DNA of 64,000 nucleotides from Christiangramia lutea (GCF_022489035.1 NZ_JAKVTV010000005.1:186001-250000); one strand, 5' to 3'; counted from the first letter of the stretch, positions 17,456-26,769 are shown. Notes: a model not told the origin generated them from the sequence alone. Translations and numbers: made by a program.

Positions 17456-17749
17456 TTGAAAATCAATTTTAACAAGATCAGAAAGAATACCCGGTATAAC
17501 TATACCCCTCGCTATTATAAGGGTAAGGATACGGGTAATATCTATGATTTTGATTCAAAATTCAATAAATATAAAGAAGCTACCAACGCGATAGATTTCG
17601 GATCTCATTGGGCTGAAGCACGTAAATCCAGCCGAACCAGAGGAAACCGAAGTATTAATCGCAGGGTAATTTATATCATCATAATTTTACTTTTCATTTG
17701 TCTGTGGATATTAGATTTTGATTTGTCCATTTTCTCGAATCCCCGTTAA
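17456..17749 (+). CDS. Small tail-anchored membrane protein between ribH and mutL
   Basis: This is a 97-residue protein: a basic, Tyr/Arg/Lys-rich N-terminal 65 residues and one C-terminal membrane helix (about residues 70-90, VIYIIIILLFICLWILDF). No enzymatic motif is seen, so any riboflavin synthase label inherited from its position should be distrusted. The start is TTG at 17456; there is no ATG between it and the in-frame stop at 17426. The stop abuts the mutL start codon, suggesting coupling with mutL. A TAAATTTG match at 17426-17433 could be its own promoter. Confidence 0.65.
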   Translation: MKINFNKIRKNTRYNYTPRYYKGKDTGNIYDFDSKFNKYKEATNAIDFGSHWAEARKSSRTRGNRSINRRVIYIIIILLFICLWILDFDLSIFSNPR

Positions 17750-19606
17750 ATGAGTAACGTAATACAATTGTTGCCCGATCATGTTGCCAACCAGATCGCT
17801 GCGGGTGAAGTGGTGCAACGTCCGGCCTCGGTAATAAAAGAACTTCTCGAAAATTCAATAGACGCAAAAGCCAGCCGTATCCAGGTTGTGATCAAGGATG
17901 CCGGTAAAACCCTTATCCAGGTGATAGATGATGGTGTGGGTATGAATATTACCGATGCCCGAATGAGCTTTGAAAGGCATGCGACCTCAAAAATAAAACT
18001 TGCAGACGATCTATTTTCTCTGAAGACGAAAGGGTTTCGCGGTGAAGCTTTGGCTTCTATCGCCGCTATCGCCCATGTAGAGCTTAGAACCAAAACCGAA
18101 GAGGATGAGGTTGGAACCTGTATCAAGGTAGAAGGAAGTGAAGTGGTTTCTCAGGATCCCTGCGTGACACCAAAAGGAACCTGCCTGAGTGTAAAAAACC
18201 TTTTTTATAATATTCCTGCTCGTCGCAATTTTTTGAAATCAGATAATGTCGAGACCCGGCATATTATCGATGAATTCCAGAGAGTTGCCCTGGCACATCC
18301 AGATATCAGTTTTTCACTTACTCATAATGGGAGTGAGCTTTTTCAGCTTCCAGTGACGAATTTTCGCCAGCGTATCACCAATATTTTAGGTGGAAAAACC
18401 AATGAAAAACTGGTTCCGGTAGAGGAGGATACCGAGATTGTGAAAATATCAGGCTTCGTTGGAAAACCTGAATTTGCCAAGAAGAGCCGGGGAGAACAGT
18501 TCTTCTTTGTAAACAACAGATTCATAAAAAGTCCTTATCTCAACCATGCGGTTGTCGCATCATTTGAAGGTTTGCTGAAGGAAAAGAATTATCCAAGTTA
18601 TTTTCTTTACCTGGAAGTAGATCCAAAATCGATCGATATAAATATCCATCCTACCAAGACAGAGATCAAATTTGATGACGAGCATGCCTTGTATGCAATT
18701 CTGAAAAGTTCTATTAAACATAGTCTTGGGCAGTTCAACGTGGCTCCAATGCTGGATTTTGAAAGAGATTCTGAACTGGACACTCCTTATGAATATAAAA
18801 ATAAGGAAGCCGATATTCCGCAGGTGGAGGTAGATCGAAACTTTAATCCGTTTCAGCAGGAAAGTGCTCCAAAATCTCCATTTTCCGGAGGTGGTGGAGG
18901 ATATAAAAGAGATAAACATCCGGAATGGGAAAGTCTTTACTCGGGAATGCAATCTGAAACTGAAACCGAAGTAGATATTCGGCAGATAGAATTTGAAAGT
19001 GAAGAAGTCACCGGGAATTTATTCGGAGCAAAAGAAGAGCAAACCGAAAAATCCACATTCCAGGTTCAGAAGAAATATATCGTTTCAACTTTAAAGAGCG
19101 GGATCCTGGTTATAGATCAGCACAGGGCTCATACCAGAGTGCTTTATGAAGAGTTGCTGAAGAATATAACAGTTTCATCTGCAGTGAGTCAGCAGCTGTT
19201 ATTTCCTTTAAGACTTCAGTTCAATCATCACGAGGTGGAGATGCTGAAGGAGATCAAGGAATCCCTTGAACAAACCGGATTCATTTTTTCTGAGATCAAA
19301 AAAGATGAGGTTGAGATTACGGGAATTCCAACCCTGATTTCTGAAAGTGAAGTGGAGATCCTGTTAGAAAAGTTACTGGCCGATTTCGAAAAAGATGTGC
19401 CCGATAATGGCTTTTCTCAAACCGATCTGCTGGCCAAGTCTTTAGCGAATTCCATGGCGGTAAGGTCTGGAACGCTATTGAATTCAGCAGAACAACAACA
19501 TATTCTAAATAGACTTTTTGCCTGTAAAGAACCGGCACTGAGTCCTTTTAATAAAACAGTGTTCACTACTTTATCTGTAGATGAACTGGATAAAAAATTT
19601 GCCTGA
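17750..19606 (+). CDS. mutL: DNA mismatch repair protein MutL
   Basis: This is a 618-residue protein. The GHKL ATPase domain has LLENSIDAKA (motif I), DDGVGM (motif II) and TKGFRGEALASIAAIAHVE (motif III). The transducer domain contains NIHPTKTEIKF. A flexible linker with GGGGGY follows (about residues 360-430), then the C-terminal dimerisation domain. The usual metal-nuclease motif of MutL is DQHA-x2-E-x4-E; here it reads DQHRAHTRVLYE from Asp456, with Thr462 replacing the first Glu. It overlaps the downstream rhomboid gene by one base (TGATG). Confidence 0.96.
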   Translation: MSNVIQLLPDHVANQIAAGEVVQRPASVIKELLENSIDAKASRIQVVIKDAGKTLIQVIDDGVGMNITDARMSFERHATSKIKLADDLFSLKTKGFRGEALASIAAIAHVELRTKTEEDEVGTCIKVEGSEVVSQDPCVTPKGTCLSVKNLFYNIPARRNFLKSDNVETRHIIDEFQRVALAHPDISFSLTHNGSELFQLPVTNFRQRITNILGGKTNEKLVPVEEDTEIVKISGFVGKPEFAKKSRGEQFFFVNNRFIKSPYLNHAVVASFEGLLKEKNYPSYFLYLEVDPKSIDINIHPTKTEIKFDDEHALYAILKSSIKHSLGQFNVAPMLDFERDSELDTPYEYKNKEADIPQVEVDRNFNPFQQESAPKSPFSGGGGGYKRDKHPEWESLYSGMQSETETEVDIRQIEFESEEVTGNLFGAKEEQTEKSTFQVQKKYIVSTLKSGILVIDQHRAHTRVLYEELLKNITVSSAVSQQLLFPLRLQFNHHEVEMLKEIKESLEQTGFIFSEIKKDEVEITGIPTLISESEVEILLEKLLADFEKDVPDNGFSQTDLLAKSLANSMAVRSGTLLNSAEQQHILNRLFACKEPALSPFNKTVFTTLSVDELDKKFA

Positions 19607-20367
19607 TGGGAAGAATGACTGAAACCGTAAAGGTTTTACTTATAATTAATGTAATATTCTTTATTGGAAGCCAGTTAATTGGTGATGTAGCTTATGAGTA
19701 TTTCGCTTTATGGTTTGTAAAACACACTAATTTCCAGGTATGGCAGATCGTTTCTCATATGTTCATGCATGGAGGTTTTATGCATATACTTTTTAACATG
19801 TATGCATTATGGGCATTCGGTAGCCCAATAGAGCAGATGCTGGGCCAGAAACGTTTTTTAATTTTTTATTTTGGAGCCGGAATAGGTGCAGCCTTTCTGC
19901 ATACGTTGGTGAATTTTTATGCCTATCAGAATGGGGCAAATGAATTCCTGGAAATTGGATATACCCCGGCAGAGGTAGCCGATTTTCTTCAGGAAGCAGC
20001 TAGATCTGCCGCGGCAACCGGACAGTATAGTTATCCTTCAGGACTGGATGCAGACGCGGTAGGTTCTATGGTAGAATCTTACGCTACCCCGGCGGTTGGA
20101 GCTTCGGGTGCAATATATGGTATACTGGTAGCGTTCGGGATGATGTTTCCAAATGTAGAGTTATTTTTACTGTTTGTACCGGTTCCAATTAAGGCGAAGT
20201 ATTTTATTCCCGGACTAATTATCTTAGATTTGTTTTCCGGTGTTACTGGATATTCCATCTTTGGAGGATCCATTGCCCACTTTGCCCACGTAGGTGGCGC
20301 CTTATTCGGCTTTTTAATGATGTACTACTGGAAAAAGAACCAGTTTAATGATAATCGCTGGTATTGA
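19606..20367 (+). CDS. Rhomboid-family intramembrane serine protease
   Basis: This is a 253-residue polytopic membrane protein. GASGAIYG (about residues 167-174) carries the catalytic Ser, and AHFAHVGGALFG near the C-terminus carries the catalytic His. The HMFMHGGFMHILFNM segment is the conserved rhomboid loop after helix 1. A long insertion between the second and third helices (about residues 105-165, rich in Ala, Tyr and Glu) is larger than in GlpG. Transcribed with mutL upstream and a second rhomboid downstream. Confidence 0.93.
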   Translation: MGRMTETVKVLLIINVIFFIGSQLIGDVAYEYFALWFVKHTNFQVWQIVSHMFMHGGFMHILFNMYALWAFGSPIEQMLGQKRFLIFYFGAGIGAAFLHTLVNFYAYQNGANEFLEIGYTPAEVADFLQEAARSAAATGQYSYPSGLDADAVGSMVESYATPAVGASGAIYGILVAFGMMFPNVELFLLFVPVPIKAKYFIPGLIILDLFSGVTGYSIFGGSIAHFAHVGGALFGFLMMYYWKKNQFNDNRWY

Positions 20368-21272
20368 TGAAATCATCAGATAGATTAAGATATAAGATCC
20401 AGACCGCTACGGTCACTGAAAAGCTCATTGCGATCAATGTGCTGGTCTTTATATTGTTCTTTTTGTTCAGGACCATAGCCTATCTTTTTCAACTACCTTC
20501 AGATTTCCTTATAGAATGGTTCGTTTTTCCAAAGGAGCCAATGGAGTTTTTGTTGAAGCCATGGTCCATAATTACTTATTCCTTCTTGCATAGCGGTATA
20601 TGGCATATACTTTCTAATATGCTGATACTTTATTTCTCAGGTATTTATTTCCTTAACTATTTCAGCCCAAAAAGACTTTTGAATTATTACTTCCTGGGGG
20701 TGATCATAGGTGCGTTGGTCTATATGCTTAGTTATAACCTTTTCCCGGCTTTCCAGGGAACAGGAAAATCTTATTTAATGGGTGCCTCTGCCGGAGTTAT
20801 GGCAGTGCTTATAGGTATAGCTTCGCATATCCCGAATATGCGGGTTAGGCTGATGTTAATAGGCAGCATCAAGTTCTGGTGGATCGCAGCCTTCCTGGTG
20901 GTAATCGATATTATTCAGATTCCTATGGGAAATGCAGGTGGGCATCTGGCGCATTTAGGTGGAGCGGCCTTAGGTTATCTATATACCAATCAGCTAAAAA
21001 AAGGGAACGATATTGGGAAATGGTTTGAAAATATTATGGATTACATAGCATCCCTTTTCAAGCCTAGAGAGCGTAAAGCTAAAATGAAGACTGTTCATAG
21101 AACCGGTAAAACATCCAGAAGTACAAAAAGCACTTCAGGAAAAAGCAATTTCAATAAAGATGAAAAGCAGAAGAGGGTAGATGCTATACTGGATAAGATC
21201 AGTAAAAGTGGATATGAAAGTCTTAGTAAAGCTGAAAAGGACTTTTTATTTCAGGCCGGAAAAGAAGATTAA
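20367..21272 (+). CDS. Second rhomboid-family protein with basic cytoplasmic tail
   Basis: This 301-residue protein has rhomboid features: SFLHSGIWHILSNMLILYF, the catalytic Ser motif GASAGVMAV and the catalytic His in GGHLAHLGGAALG. The last 80 or so residues form a Lys/Ser/Thr-rich linker and a small helical module (DAILDKISKSGYESLSKAEK) resembling the C-terminal domain of several Bacteroidota rhomboids. The ATG at 20367 overlaps the previous stop in TGATG; a TTG one codon upstream is less likely. It is adjacent to the EEP gene with stop and start touching. Confidence 0.92.
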   Translation: MKSSDRLRYKIQTATVTEKLIAINVLVFILFFLFRTIAYLFQLPSDFLIEWFVFPKEPMEFLLKPWSIITYSFLHSGIWHILSNMLILYFSGIYFLNYFSPKRLLNYYFLGVIIGALVYMLSYNLFPAFQGTGKSYLMGASAGVMAVLIGIASHIPNMRVRLMLIGSIKFWWIAAFLVVIDIIQIPMGNAGGHLAHLGGAALGYLYTNQLKKGNDIGKWFENIMDYIASLFKPRERKAKMKTVHRTGKTSRSTKSTSGKSNFNKDEKQKRVDAILDKISKSGYESLSKAEKDFLFQAGKED

Positions 21273-22307
21273 ATGAAGAAACTGAGCCTGTTTGATAAAT
21301 TTATATTTATCCTGAATTCTCTTGCGGCAACCGCCTTGTTGTTTTCTTATTTATTACCGTTAATTCCTCCAAAATCCTTTCCCTTACTTTCGGTTCTAAG
21401 CCTTGGCGTTCCAGTGCTTATTATTCTTAATGTTCTATTCCTGGTGTATTGGGTGTTGAGGTTTAAACGGCAGATGCTTTTATCTCTTTTGATCTTATTG
21501 CTGGGGTATAATTATGTACTGGGGTTTGTGAAGGTTTCAGATTCTGAAATCGATGAAAATAACTCAGCCGATCTTTCCCTGATGAGTTATAACGTAAGGA
21601 TGTTTAATGCCTACGAATGGTCTGATCGAAAAGATATTCCTGAAAAGATCACCGATTTTATAAAAGAAAAGAATCCTGATATACTTTGTGTGCAGGAGCA
21701 CTACGTTGGTGCTGCCGAGCTGTCCAAGGTATATCCCTATGAGTACGTAAAACTAAAGGGTAAGAATGCCGAATTTGGATCTGCTATTTTCTCTAAGTTT
21801 CCAATCGTAAACACGGCCTCTCTTGATTTTCCTCATGACGGCAATAATAATGCTATTTATGCAGATGTGGTTATTGATAAAAAAGATACGGTACGCGTAT
21901 TTAATGTGCATTTCCAATCCTTAAATATCAAGCCTGGAATTGATGATCTTCAGAAGGAGGATTCGAAAAAGTTACTGGGAAGAATTGGTTATGGCTTCTC
22001 TTTGCAACAGGAACAGGCTGAAATGCTGATGGAAGATCTTCAGAAATCACCTTACAAAACCATTATTGCCGGAGATTTCAATAATACCAGTTTTTCGTAT
22101 ATCTATAATTTGATCAAGCAGGACGGCAGATTTAATGACGCCTTCCTGGAAGCGGGTAGCGGTTTTGGAAAAAGCTTTAAGCTGGATTATTTTCCGTTAC
22201 GTATAGATTTTCTTTTGATTGAAAATGAATTGTCTATTAAGGAGTTTAAGAAATACGAGATCGATTATTCCGATCATTACCCGGTTCTAACCAAGATCGG
22301 GCTTTAA
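21273..22307 (+). CDS. Endonuclease/exonuclease/phosphatase-family protein
   Basis: This is a 344-residue protein with two N-terminal membrane helices (about residues 10-65) plus a third around 66-85, then an EEP fold. Motifs: SYNVRMFNAY, DILCVQEHYV with the metal-binding Glu, AGDFNNTSF and a C-terminal SDHYPV with the catalytic His. The active site would face the periplasm if the helices anchor it in the inner membrane. The substrate could be a phosphodiester lipid or nucleic acid. Its 3' end overlaps the convergent WbqC gene by 21 bp. Confidence 0.9.
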   Translation: MKKLSLFDKFIFILNSLAATALLFSYLLPLIPPKSFPLLSVLSLGVPVLIILNVLFLVYWVLRFKRQMLLSLLILLLGYNYVLGFVKVSDSEIDENNSADLSLMSYNVRMFNAYEWSDRKDIPEKITDFIKEKNPDILCVQEHYVGAAELSKVYPYEYVKLKGKNAEFGSAIFSKFPIVNTASLDFPHDGNNNAIYADVVIDKKDTVRVFNVHFQSLNIKPGIDDLQKEDSKKLLGRIGYGFSLQQEQAEMLMEDLQKSPYKTIIAGDFNNTSFSYIYNLIKQDGRFNDAFLEAGSGFGKSFKLDYFPLRIDFLLIENELSIKEFKKYEIDYSDHYPVLTKIGL

Positions 22308-22937
22308 TTCCTGTGACAGCAGGTAATCTAAGGAAGCATTTCCTTCATTAAAGATCAGGTCCAGAATACATAAATTCGACAAAAAACCTCTTTTTTCTTC
22401 AAAAACCTGGGTGTATTTCGAATTCTCAAATCCAAGATCAGATTTGGCATTTATCAATGCCCTGTAATTCATTTTATCTTCAGGATTCAGAATGAATTCA
22501 TCAGTTTTTTCAAATTTCCAGTCAATCTGAAGGCTTTCTGCCACAAAATCCATGCACCTATAATTGAAGTCCATAAGGAATTTATACTTCTTATGATATA
22601 ATGGATATAGATCGTCCTCGTAAAATTCAAAGAATGGCGAAGTCTGGTAGGAAGCTTTAAAAGCCCTCCAGTGCTGTAGCTGCCAGTCGAAATCATTTTC
22701 TATCTGTACATCCTTATATTTCTGATGACCTTTTGTCTTCAATCCCAGAGCAGAACTATGTTTTATAGGAATGTTCAGGGTAAGCTTTCCATTGGCATCA
22801 TAGATATACATTCTGTTTCTATAGGTTTGCTTCTGGTAATTATCCTCATTTTCGAAGTAAAGCTGTTCAACTTTTGCAATAGCTGTCCATTGGCTTATTG
22901 GCCCAAAATAGGAGGGATGTAATAGCACAGGTTTCAT
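22287..22937 (-). CDS. WbqC-like family protein
   Basis: This is a 216-residue protein with the WbqC family start LLHPSYFGPISQWTAIAKVEQ and the later LTLNIPIKHS and WRAFKASYQTSPFFEFYEDDL blocks. WbqC-like genes are often found with polysaccharide genes elsewhere, but here it follows lepB by 5 bp, the usual flavobacterial arrangement. Biochemical function is not established. The gene is the last of the parA-to-wbqC operon. Confidence 0.9.
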   Translation of the reverse strand: MKPVLLHPSYFGPISQWTAIAKVEQLYFENEDNYQKQTYRNRMYIYDANGKLTLNIPIKHSSALGLKTKGHQKYKDVQIENDFDWQLQHWRAFKASYQTSPFFEFYEDDLYPLYHKKYKFLMDFNYRCMDFVAESLQIDWKFEKTDEFILNPEDKMNYRALINAKSDLGFENSKYTQVFEEKRGFLSNLCILDLIFNEGNASLDYLLSQELKPDLG

Positions 22938-22942
22938 AAACT

Positions 22943-24508
22943 CTAAGCTTCTTCTCTACGTTTTTTAAAATATCTCCATCCGAAGAAAATTACCAGGATA
23001 ATAAGGAAATAGGGAAGGAAAGAAGTTGGTTCTCCGTCACCTTTAACGGTAGTGAAAACTCTTTCCCATCTTATCTTATCGAAGCCGCTGGCATTTGAAT
23101 CCCAGCTAAGCCAGATAAAAACAGGTTTTCCAACTACATGGTTCTCCGGAACATAACCCCAGGTACGGCTGTCTTCAGAATTATTCCGGTTATCACCCAT
23201 CATCCAGTAGTAGTTCTGTTTAAAGGTGTATTTGTCTATAGGAGAGCCATTCAATAGAACCTGGGTGCCATTGATACTTAGCTTATTGTTCAGGCCAAAT
23301 TCTTCACCTTCATAAGTCTCAATGATCTCCTTATAAAAGGCCATGGTTTCTGGAGTGATATCTACAGTTACACCTTTTTTAGGAATATAGATGGGTCCGA
23401 AATTGTCATTATTCCAGTTCCTTTTTCTATCGTTCGGGAAGAGGCTGGCATTTTTAACCCCTGCGGAATCTACATATCTTCTTATGGAAGCGACGTTAGG
23501 ATGACTTTTGAAAAGTTCATAATTCTCATCTGAAAGAGACTGAATAAAGAAGCCGTTATTTTCCAGGTAACCAAAACCATCGGTAATATCATAGCGTTTA
23601 TAAAGTACCTGTGGATTGAATCGCTGCCCTTTGGTTTTTCCTATATAGGAGAATTGTGGCTTAGCACGGTCTGGGAGTTGTAATTGCTCCCCATTTATAT
23701 GCACGTAACCATCCACAACCGAAAGTGAATCTCCCGGAACACCCACCGCTCTCTTAACGTAATTAGATTTTTTGTCTATAGGTTTTTTAAAATGTTTGCC
23801 AGACCTATCATGGAACTTTCGCACCGTATCTACAGGCCAGTTAAAGACCACAATATCGTTTCTTTCAATATTCTCGAATCCAGGGAATCTGAAATAAGGA
23901 ATTTGAGGTTTATTCAGATAAGATTTGACACCAAGCACTGGAATAGTATCATGTACCATTGGGAAAGCAACGGAAGTTCCCGGTACCCGGGCTCCATAAT
24001 GAAACTTGCTTACAAATAGGAAATCACCAACCAGCAGGGTCTTCTCAAGAGAGGAGGTGGGAATGGTGAACGGTTGCATGAAATAAGTATGCACGATGGT
24101 AGCTGCAATAACTGCGAATAGGATAGAACTTATCCATTCCCCGGCTTCTGTGCGTGGCTTGAGATCCCTGTCTACTATATAGGCATCATTGGTGGCATAG
24201 TTTACATAGTAGATGTAAAGGCCCAGAGTTAGAATCACCGCAAAAGTTTCGGCAGTCGAGTTCCGACCAAAACTACGAATGGTTTCTACCCAAATTACTG
24301 GTATAATGATGAGGTTTACAATGGGTATGAACATTAATATCACCCACCACCATGGCCTGTTTATGATCTTCATTAATACTAATGCGTTATAAACAGGAAT
24401 TGCCGCTTCCCAGGCTTTTCTGCCTGCTCTTTGATAAAGTTTCCAGGTTCCCAAAAAATGAACTACCTGTAAAAGCAGGAAGAAAATGAACCATTCGGTA
24501 AATGTCAT
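22943..24508 (-). CDS. lepB: Signal peptidase I with N-terminal DUF5684-like membrane domain
   Basis: This 521-residue enzyme cleaves signal peptides of secreted proteins at the outer face of the inner membrane. Residues 1-110 form an extra multi-helix membrane domain resembling DUF5684. The catalytic Ser is Ser153 in PTSSLEKTLL, after helix 130-146; the general base is Lys252 in YVKRAVGVPGDS. Box E MMGDNRNNSEDSR is near residue 445. A final membrane helix and a basic tail (about 500-521) close the protein. It is about 200 residues longer than E. coli LepB, with large insertions between the boxes, typical for Bacteroidota. Confidence 0.94.
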   Translation of the reverse strand: MTFTEWFIFFLLLQVVHFLGTWKLYQRAGRKAWEAAIPVYNALVLMKIINRPWWWVILMFIPIVNLIIIPVIWVETIRSFGRNSTAETFAVILTLGLYIYYVNYATNDAYIVDRDLKPRTEAGEWISSILFAVIAATIVHTYFMQPFTIPTSSLEKTLLVGDFLFVSKFHYGARVPGTSVAFPMVHDTIPVLGVKSYLNKPQIPYFRFPGFENIERNDIVVFNWPVDTVRKFHDRSGKHFKKPIDKKSNYVKRAVGVPGDSLSVVDGYVHINGEQLQLPDRAKPQFSYIGKTKGQRFNPQVLYKRYDITDGFGYLENNGFFIQSLSDENYELFKSHPNVASIRRYVDSAGVKNASLFPNDRKRNWNNDNFGPIYIPKKGVTVDITPETMAFYKEIIETYEGEEFGLNNKLSINGTQVLLNGSPIDKYTFKQNYYWMMGDNRNNSEDSRTWGYVPENHVVGKPVFIWLSWDSNASGFDKIRWERVFTTVKGDGEPTSFLPYFLIILVIFFGWRYFKKRREEA

Positions 24509-24560
24509 AATTATATATTCTTTAGCGTATTAGGCAGAAAATAGGCCTAAATGTTACATT

Positions 24561-25280
24561 TTAATTTTTAAAAAGTTCGGAAAGTACATCCTTCATCGTG
24601 AAAATTCCCGACTTATCTTTTAAGTATTCAGCAGCAACCACGGCACCCAATGCAAATCCCTTTCTCGACTTTGCTGTATGGGTGATCTCGATCTTGTCGA
24701 TCTCAGAATCATAAGTTACGGTGTGAGTTCCAGGAACGTTTTCTTCTCTTTTGGCAAAAATCGGAATTTCATCCGCATCGGCATCTTCGAGTTGCCAGCC
24801 CTTTAATTTTGAATTTTCCTGAAGTATCTGTTGAGCCAGGGAAATTGCCGTTCCACTGGGAGCATCAAGTTTCTGGGTATGGTGAATTTCCTCGATCTCT
24901 ACCGAGTAATCTTCCAGACCCTGCATCATTTTTGCCAATTTTTGGTTGAGCTCAAAAAATACATTTACCCCTAAGCTGAAATTTGAAGCGTAGATAAATG
25001 CTGAATTTTCTTCATTACAGATCTTTTTAGCTTTTTCGTAATTGTCTAACCAGCCGGTGGTTCCGCTCACTACAGGAATGTTATTTCTAAAACAGGTAGA
25101 AATGTTTTTAAAGGCTGCATCGGGAATGCTGAAATCTATAGCAACATCTATTTTAGATCCATCCAGCTCATGATTATCGATGTCGTCACTAACTTTAAGA
25201 ACAACCTCATGTCCGCGGTCTTCCGCGATCTTTTCTATGGTTTTACCCATTCTTCCATAACCCAAGAGAGCGATATTCAT
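24561..25280 (-). CDS. dapB: 4-hydroxy-tetrahydrodipicolinate reductase
   Basis: This is a 239-residue enzyme reducing the DapA product in lysine and peptidoglycan precursor synthesis. GYGRMGKTIE is the dinucleotide-binding loop; FSIPDA and VVSGTTGWLD follow in the Rossmann domain. EIEEIHHTQKLDAPSGTA contains the catalytic His pair and Lys. It lies 1 bp from the DUF5683 stop-start boundary and precedes lepB. Confidence 0.96.
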   Translation of the reverse strand: MNIALLGYGRMGKTIEKIAEDRGHEVVLKVSDDIDNHELDGSKIDVAIDFSIPDAAFKNISTCFRNNIPVVSGTTGWLDNYEKAKKICNEENSAFIYASNFSLGVNVFFELNQKLAKMMQGLEDYSVEIEEIHHTQKLDAPSGTAISLAQQILQENSKLKGWQLEDADADEIPIFAKREENVPGTHTVTYDSEIDKIEITHTAKSRKGFALGAVVAAEYLKDKSGIFTMKDVLSELFKN

Positions 25281-25281
25281 A

Positions 25282-25872
25282 TTAGAATCTGTAATTAAGT
25301 GTAAGTCCGTAATTGGTTTTTCCGGTTAAGGCGTCGAAATCAAGACCTGGTTTAACCGAAAGATCTTCATCTACATTAAACTGTCTTAAATGGGCTTCAA
25401 CGTTGGCATCAATGATATTCAGCACATAGACACCTACAGTTACCAGTATAGAGATCTCTTTATTTTTTTGAAAAAGCTCCTGTGCTCGAATCAAACCTTC
25501 GGTGGAAATCCTTCCCTCATACTCATCTGGCCTGCCAGCAAGTCGGTCTTTATAGGCATTACGGTAACTATCATATTCTTTATCATTGTGTAAATAATAG
25601 GCAATACCCGTTCCAATTCCGGCATAGGCGATAGGGATCTTCCAGTAACTTCCGTTATAAGCCTGTCCCAGACCTGGTAAAACTGCAGAATAGAAAGCGG
25701 CTTTAGCCGGAGCAAGAGCATTGTATGGCTCGTATTCTTTTTCTCGCTGTTCTCTTTTTAATTCCCTTTTTGATTTCTTTTCAGGCGTAACAAGTAAAGA
25801 ATCTTGTTGTGCTGAAGCAACCGAAAGGAAGAACAGGAAGAAGAATGAAAAGAAGTAAGGTTTAAGCTTCAC
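25282..25872 (-). CDS. DUF5683 protein, putative outer-membrane or periplasmic
   Basis: This is a 196-residue protein with a signal peptide (ending SVASAQQ), a very charged Lys/Arg/Glu stretch (about residues 32-46) and a DUF5683 domain starting with AFYSAVLPGLGQAYNGSYWK. Hydrophobic glycine-rich segments follow (IAYAGIGTGIAYYL, ISILVTVGVYVLNIIDA). The start is GTG at 25872, overlapping the parB 3' end by 11 bp; no closer ATG fits the signal peptide. Its function is not known, but it is conserved between parB and dapB in Flavobacteriaceae. Confidence 0.85.
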   Translation of the reverse strand: MKLKPYFFSFFFLFFLSVASAQQDSLLVTPEKKSKRELKREQREKEYEPYNALAPAKAAFYSAVLPGLGQAYNGSYWKIPIAYAGIGTGIAYYLHNDKEYDSYRNAYKDRLAGRPDEYEGRISTEGLIRAQELFQKNKEISILVTVGVYVLNIIDANVEAHLRQFNVDEDLSVKPGLDFDALTGKTNYGLTLNYRF

Positions 25873-26764
25873 CCCGGATTAGTTTTTTGATCCTTTCGAA
25901 ATCTTCTTCGGAAGAAAATGGTATAGTTAGTTTTCCGCTACCTTTTTTGGTAACCTTTACATCTACTTTGGTTCCCAGATATTCATTGAATTCCTTGATC
26001 CCCTTTTTATAGGTTTTCGGTACAGAGACTTTTTTCGCAGTTTTTGCAGGCTTACCATCTGAGTTCAATTCACGAACCAAAACCTCAGTTTCACGTACAG
26101 ATAATGACTTTTCAATAATTTTTTCGTAGATCTCAAGCTGTTTCTGGGTGTCATCGATATTGATAAGAGCCCTGCCATGTCCCATACTTAAAAAACCATC
26201 TCTCATTCCTGTTTGAATGATAGGATCGAGTTTTAGGAGTCTCAGATAGTTGGCAATCGTAGACCTGTTTTTCCCAATGCGCTCACTTAACTGTTCCTGA
26301 GTAAGCTGAATCTCATCGATCAATCTTTGATAAGAAAGGGATATCTCGATAGGATCAAGATCCTGTCTTTGTATATTTTCAACCAGGGCCATTTCCAGCG
26401 ATTCTTGGTCATTAGCTATCCTGATATAAGCAGGAACGGTTTTTAATCCAACCAGTTTGGAGGCTCTGAATCTTCTTTCTCCTGAAACAAGCTGGTATTT
26501 GTCAAAATCCAGTTTTCTAACCGTGATAGGCTGAATTACTCCTAATTCACGGATAGAGGAAGCAAGTTCCTTCAGTGATTCTTCGTTAAAACTTGTTCTT
26601 GGCTGGAATGGATTAACTTCAATGGAAGATAATTCCAGTTCTACAATATGGCCAACCAGTTTGTCGGCATTTTTATCCTCTGCAGATTTTATATCATTAT
26701 CAGGGTCTTTCAGCAGCGCCGAAAGTCCTCTTCCCAAAGCTTGTTTTCTGGTAGCCTTCGCCAT
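25862..26764 (-). CDS. parB: Chromosome partitioning protein ParB
   Basis: This is a 300-residue parS-binding CTPase. The N-terminal part has FQPRTSFNEESLKELASSI and the CTP/arginine-patch motif GERRFRASKLV. The central helix-turn-helix region is LTQEQLSERIGKNRSTIANYLRLL, followed by GHGRALINI. The C-terminal dimer domain is separated by a linker rich in Lys. It lies 5 bp downstream of parA. No convincing parS was found in the window. Confidence 0.96.
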   Translation of the reverse strand: MAKATRKQALGRGLSALLKDPDNDIKSAEDKNADKLVGHIVELELSSIEVNPFQPRTSFNEESLKELASSIRELGVIQPITVRKLDFDKYQLVSGERRFRASKLVGLKTVPAYIRIANDQESLEMALVENIQRQDLDPIEISLSYQRLIDEIQLTQEQLSERIGKNRSTIANYLRLLKLDPIIQTGMRDGFLSMGHGRALINIDDTQKQLEIYEKIIEKSLSVRETEVLVRELNSDGKPAKTAKKVSVPKTYKKGIKEFNEYLGTKVDVKVTKKGSGKLTIPFSSEEDFERIKKLIRGEA

Positions 26765-26769
26765 TTGTA

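Noticed and set aside
17456-17749. Small gene after ribH as a riboflavin synthase subunit
   Set aside because: The protein is a basic, single-span membrane protein with no resemblance to riboflavin synthase; only its position next to ribH suggests the label.
26085-26100. GTTTCACGTA inside parB resembling half of a parS site
   Set aside because: Only nine contiguous bases match parS and the other half is wrong; a 9-base match is expected by chance in a 64 kb window and the sequence is explained by the ParB coding frame.
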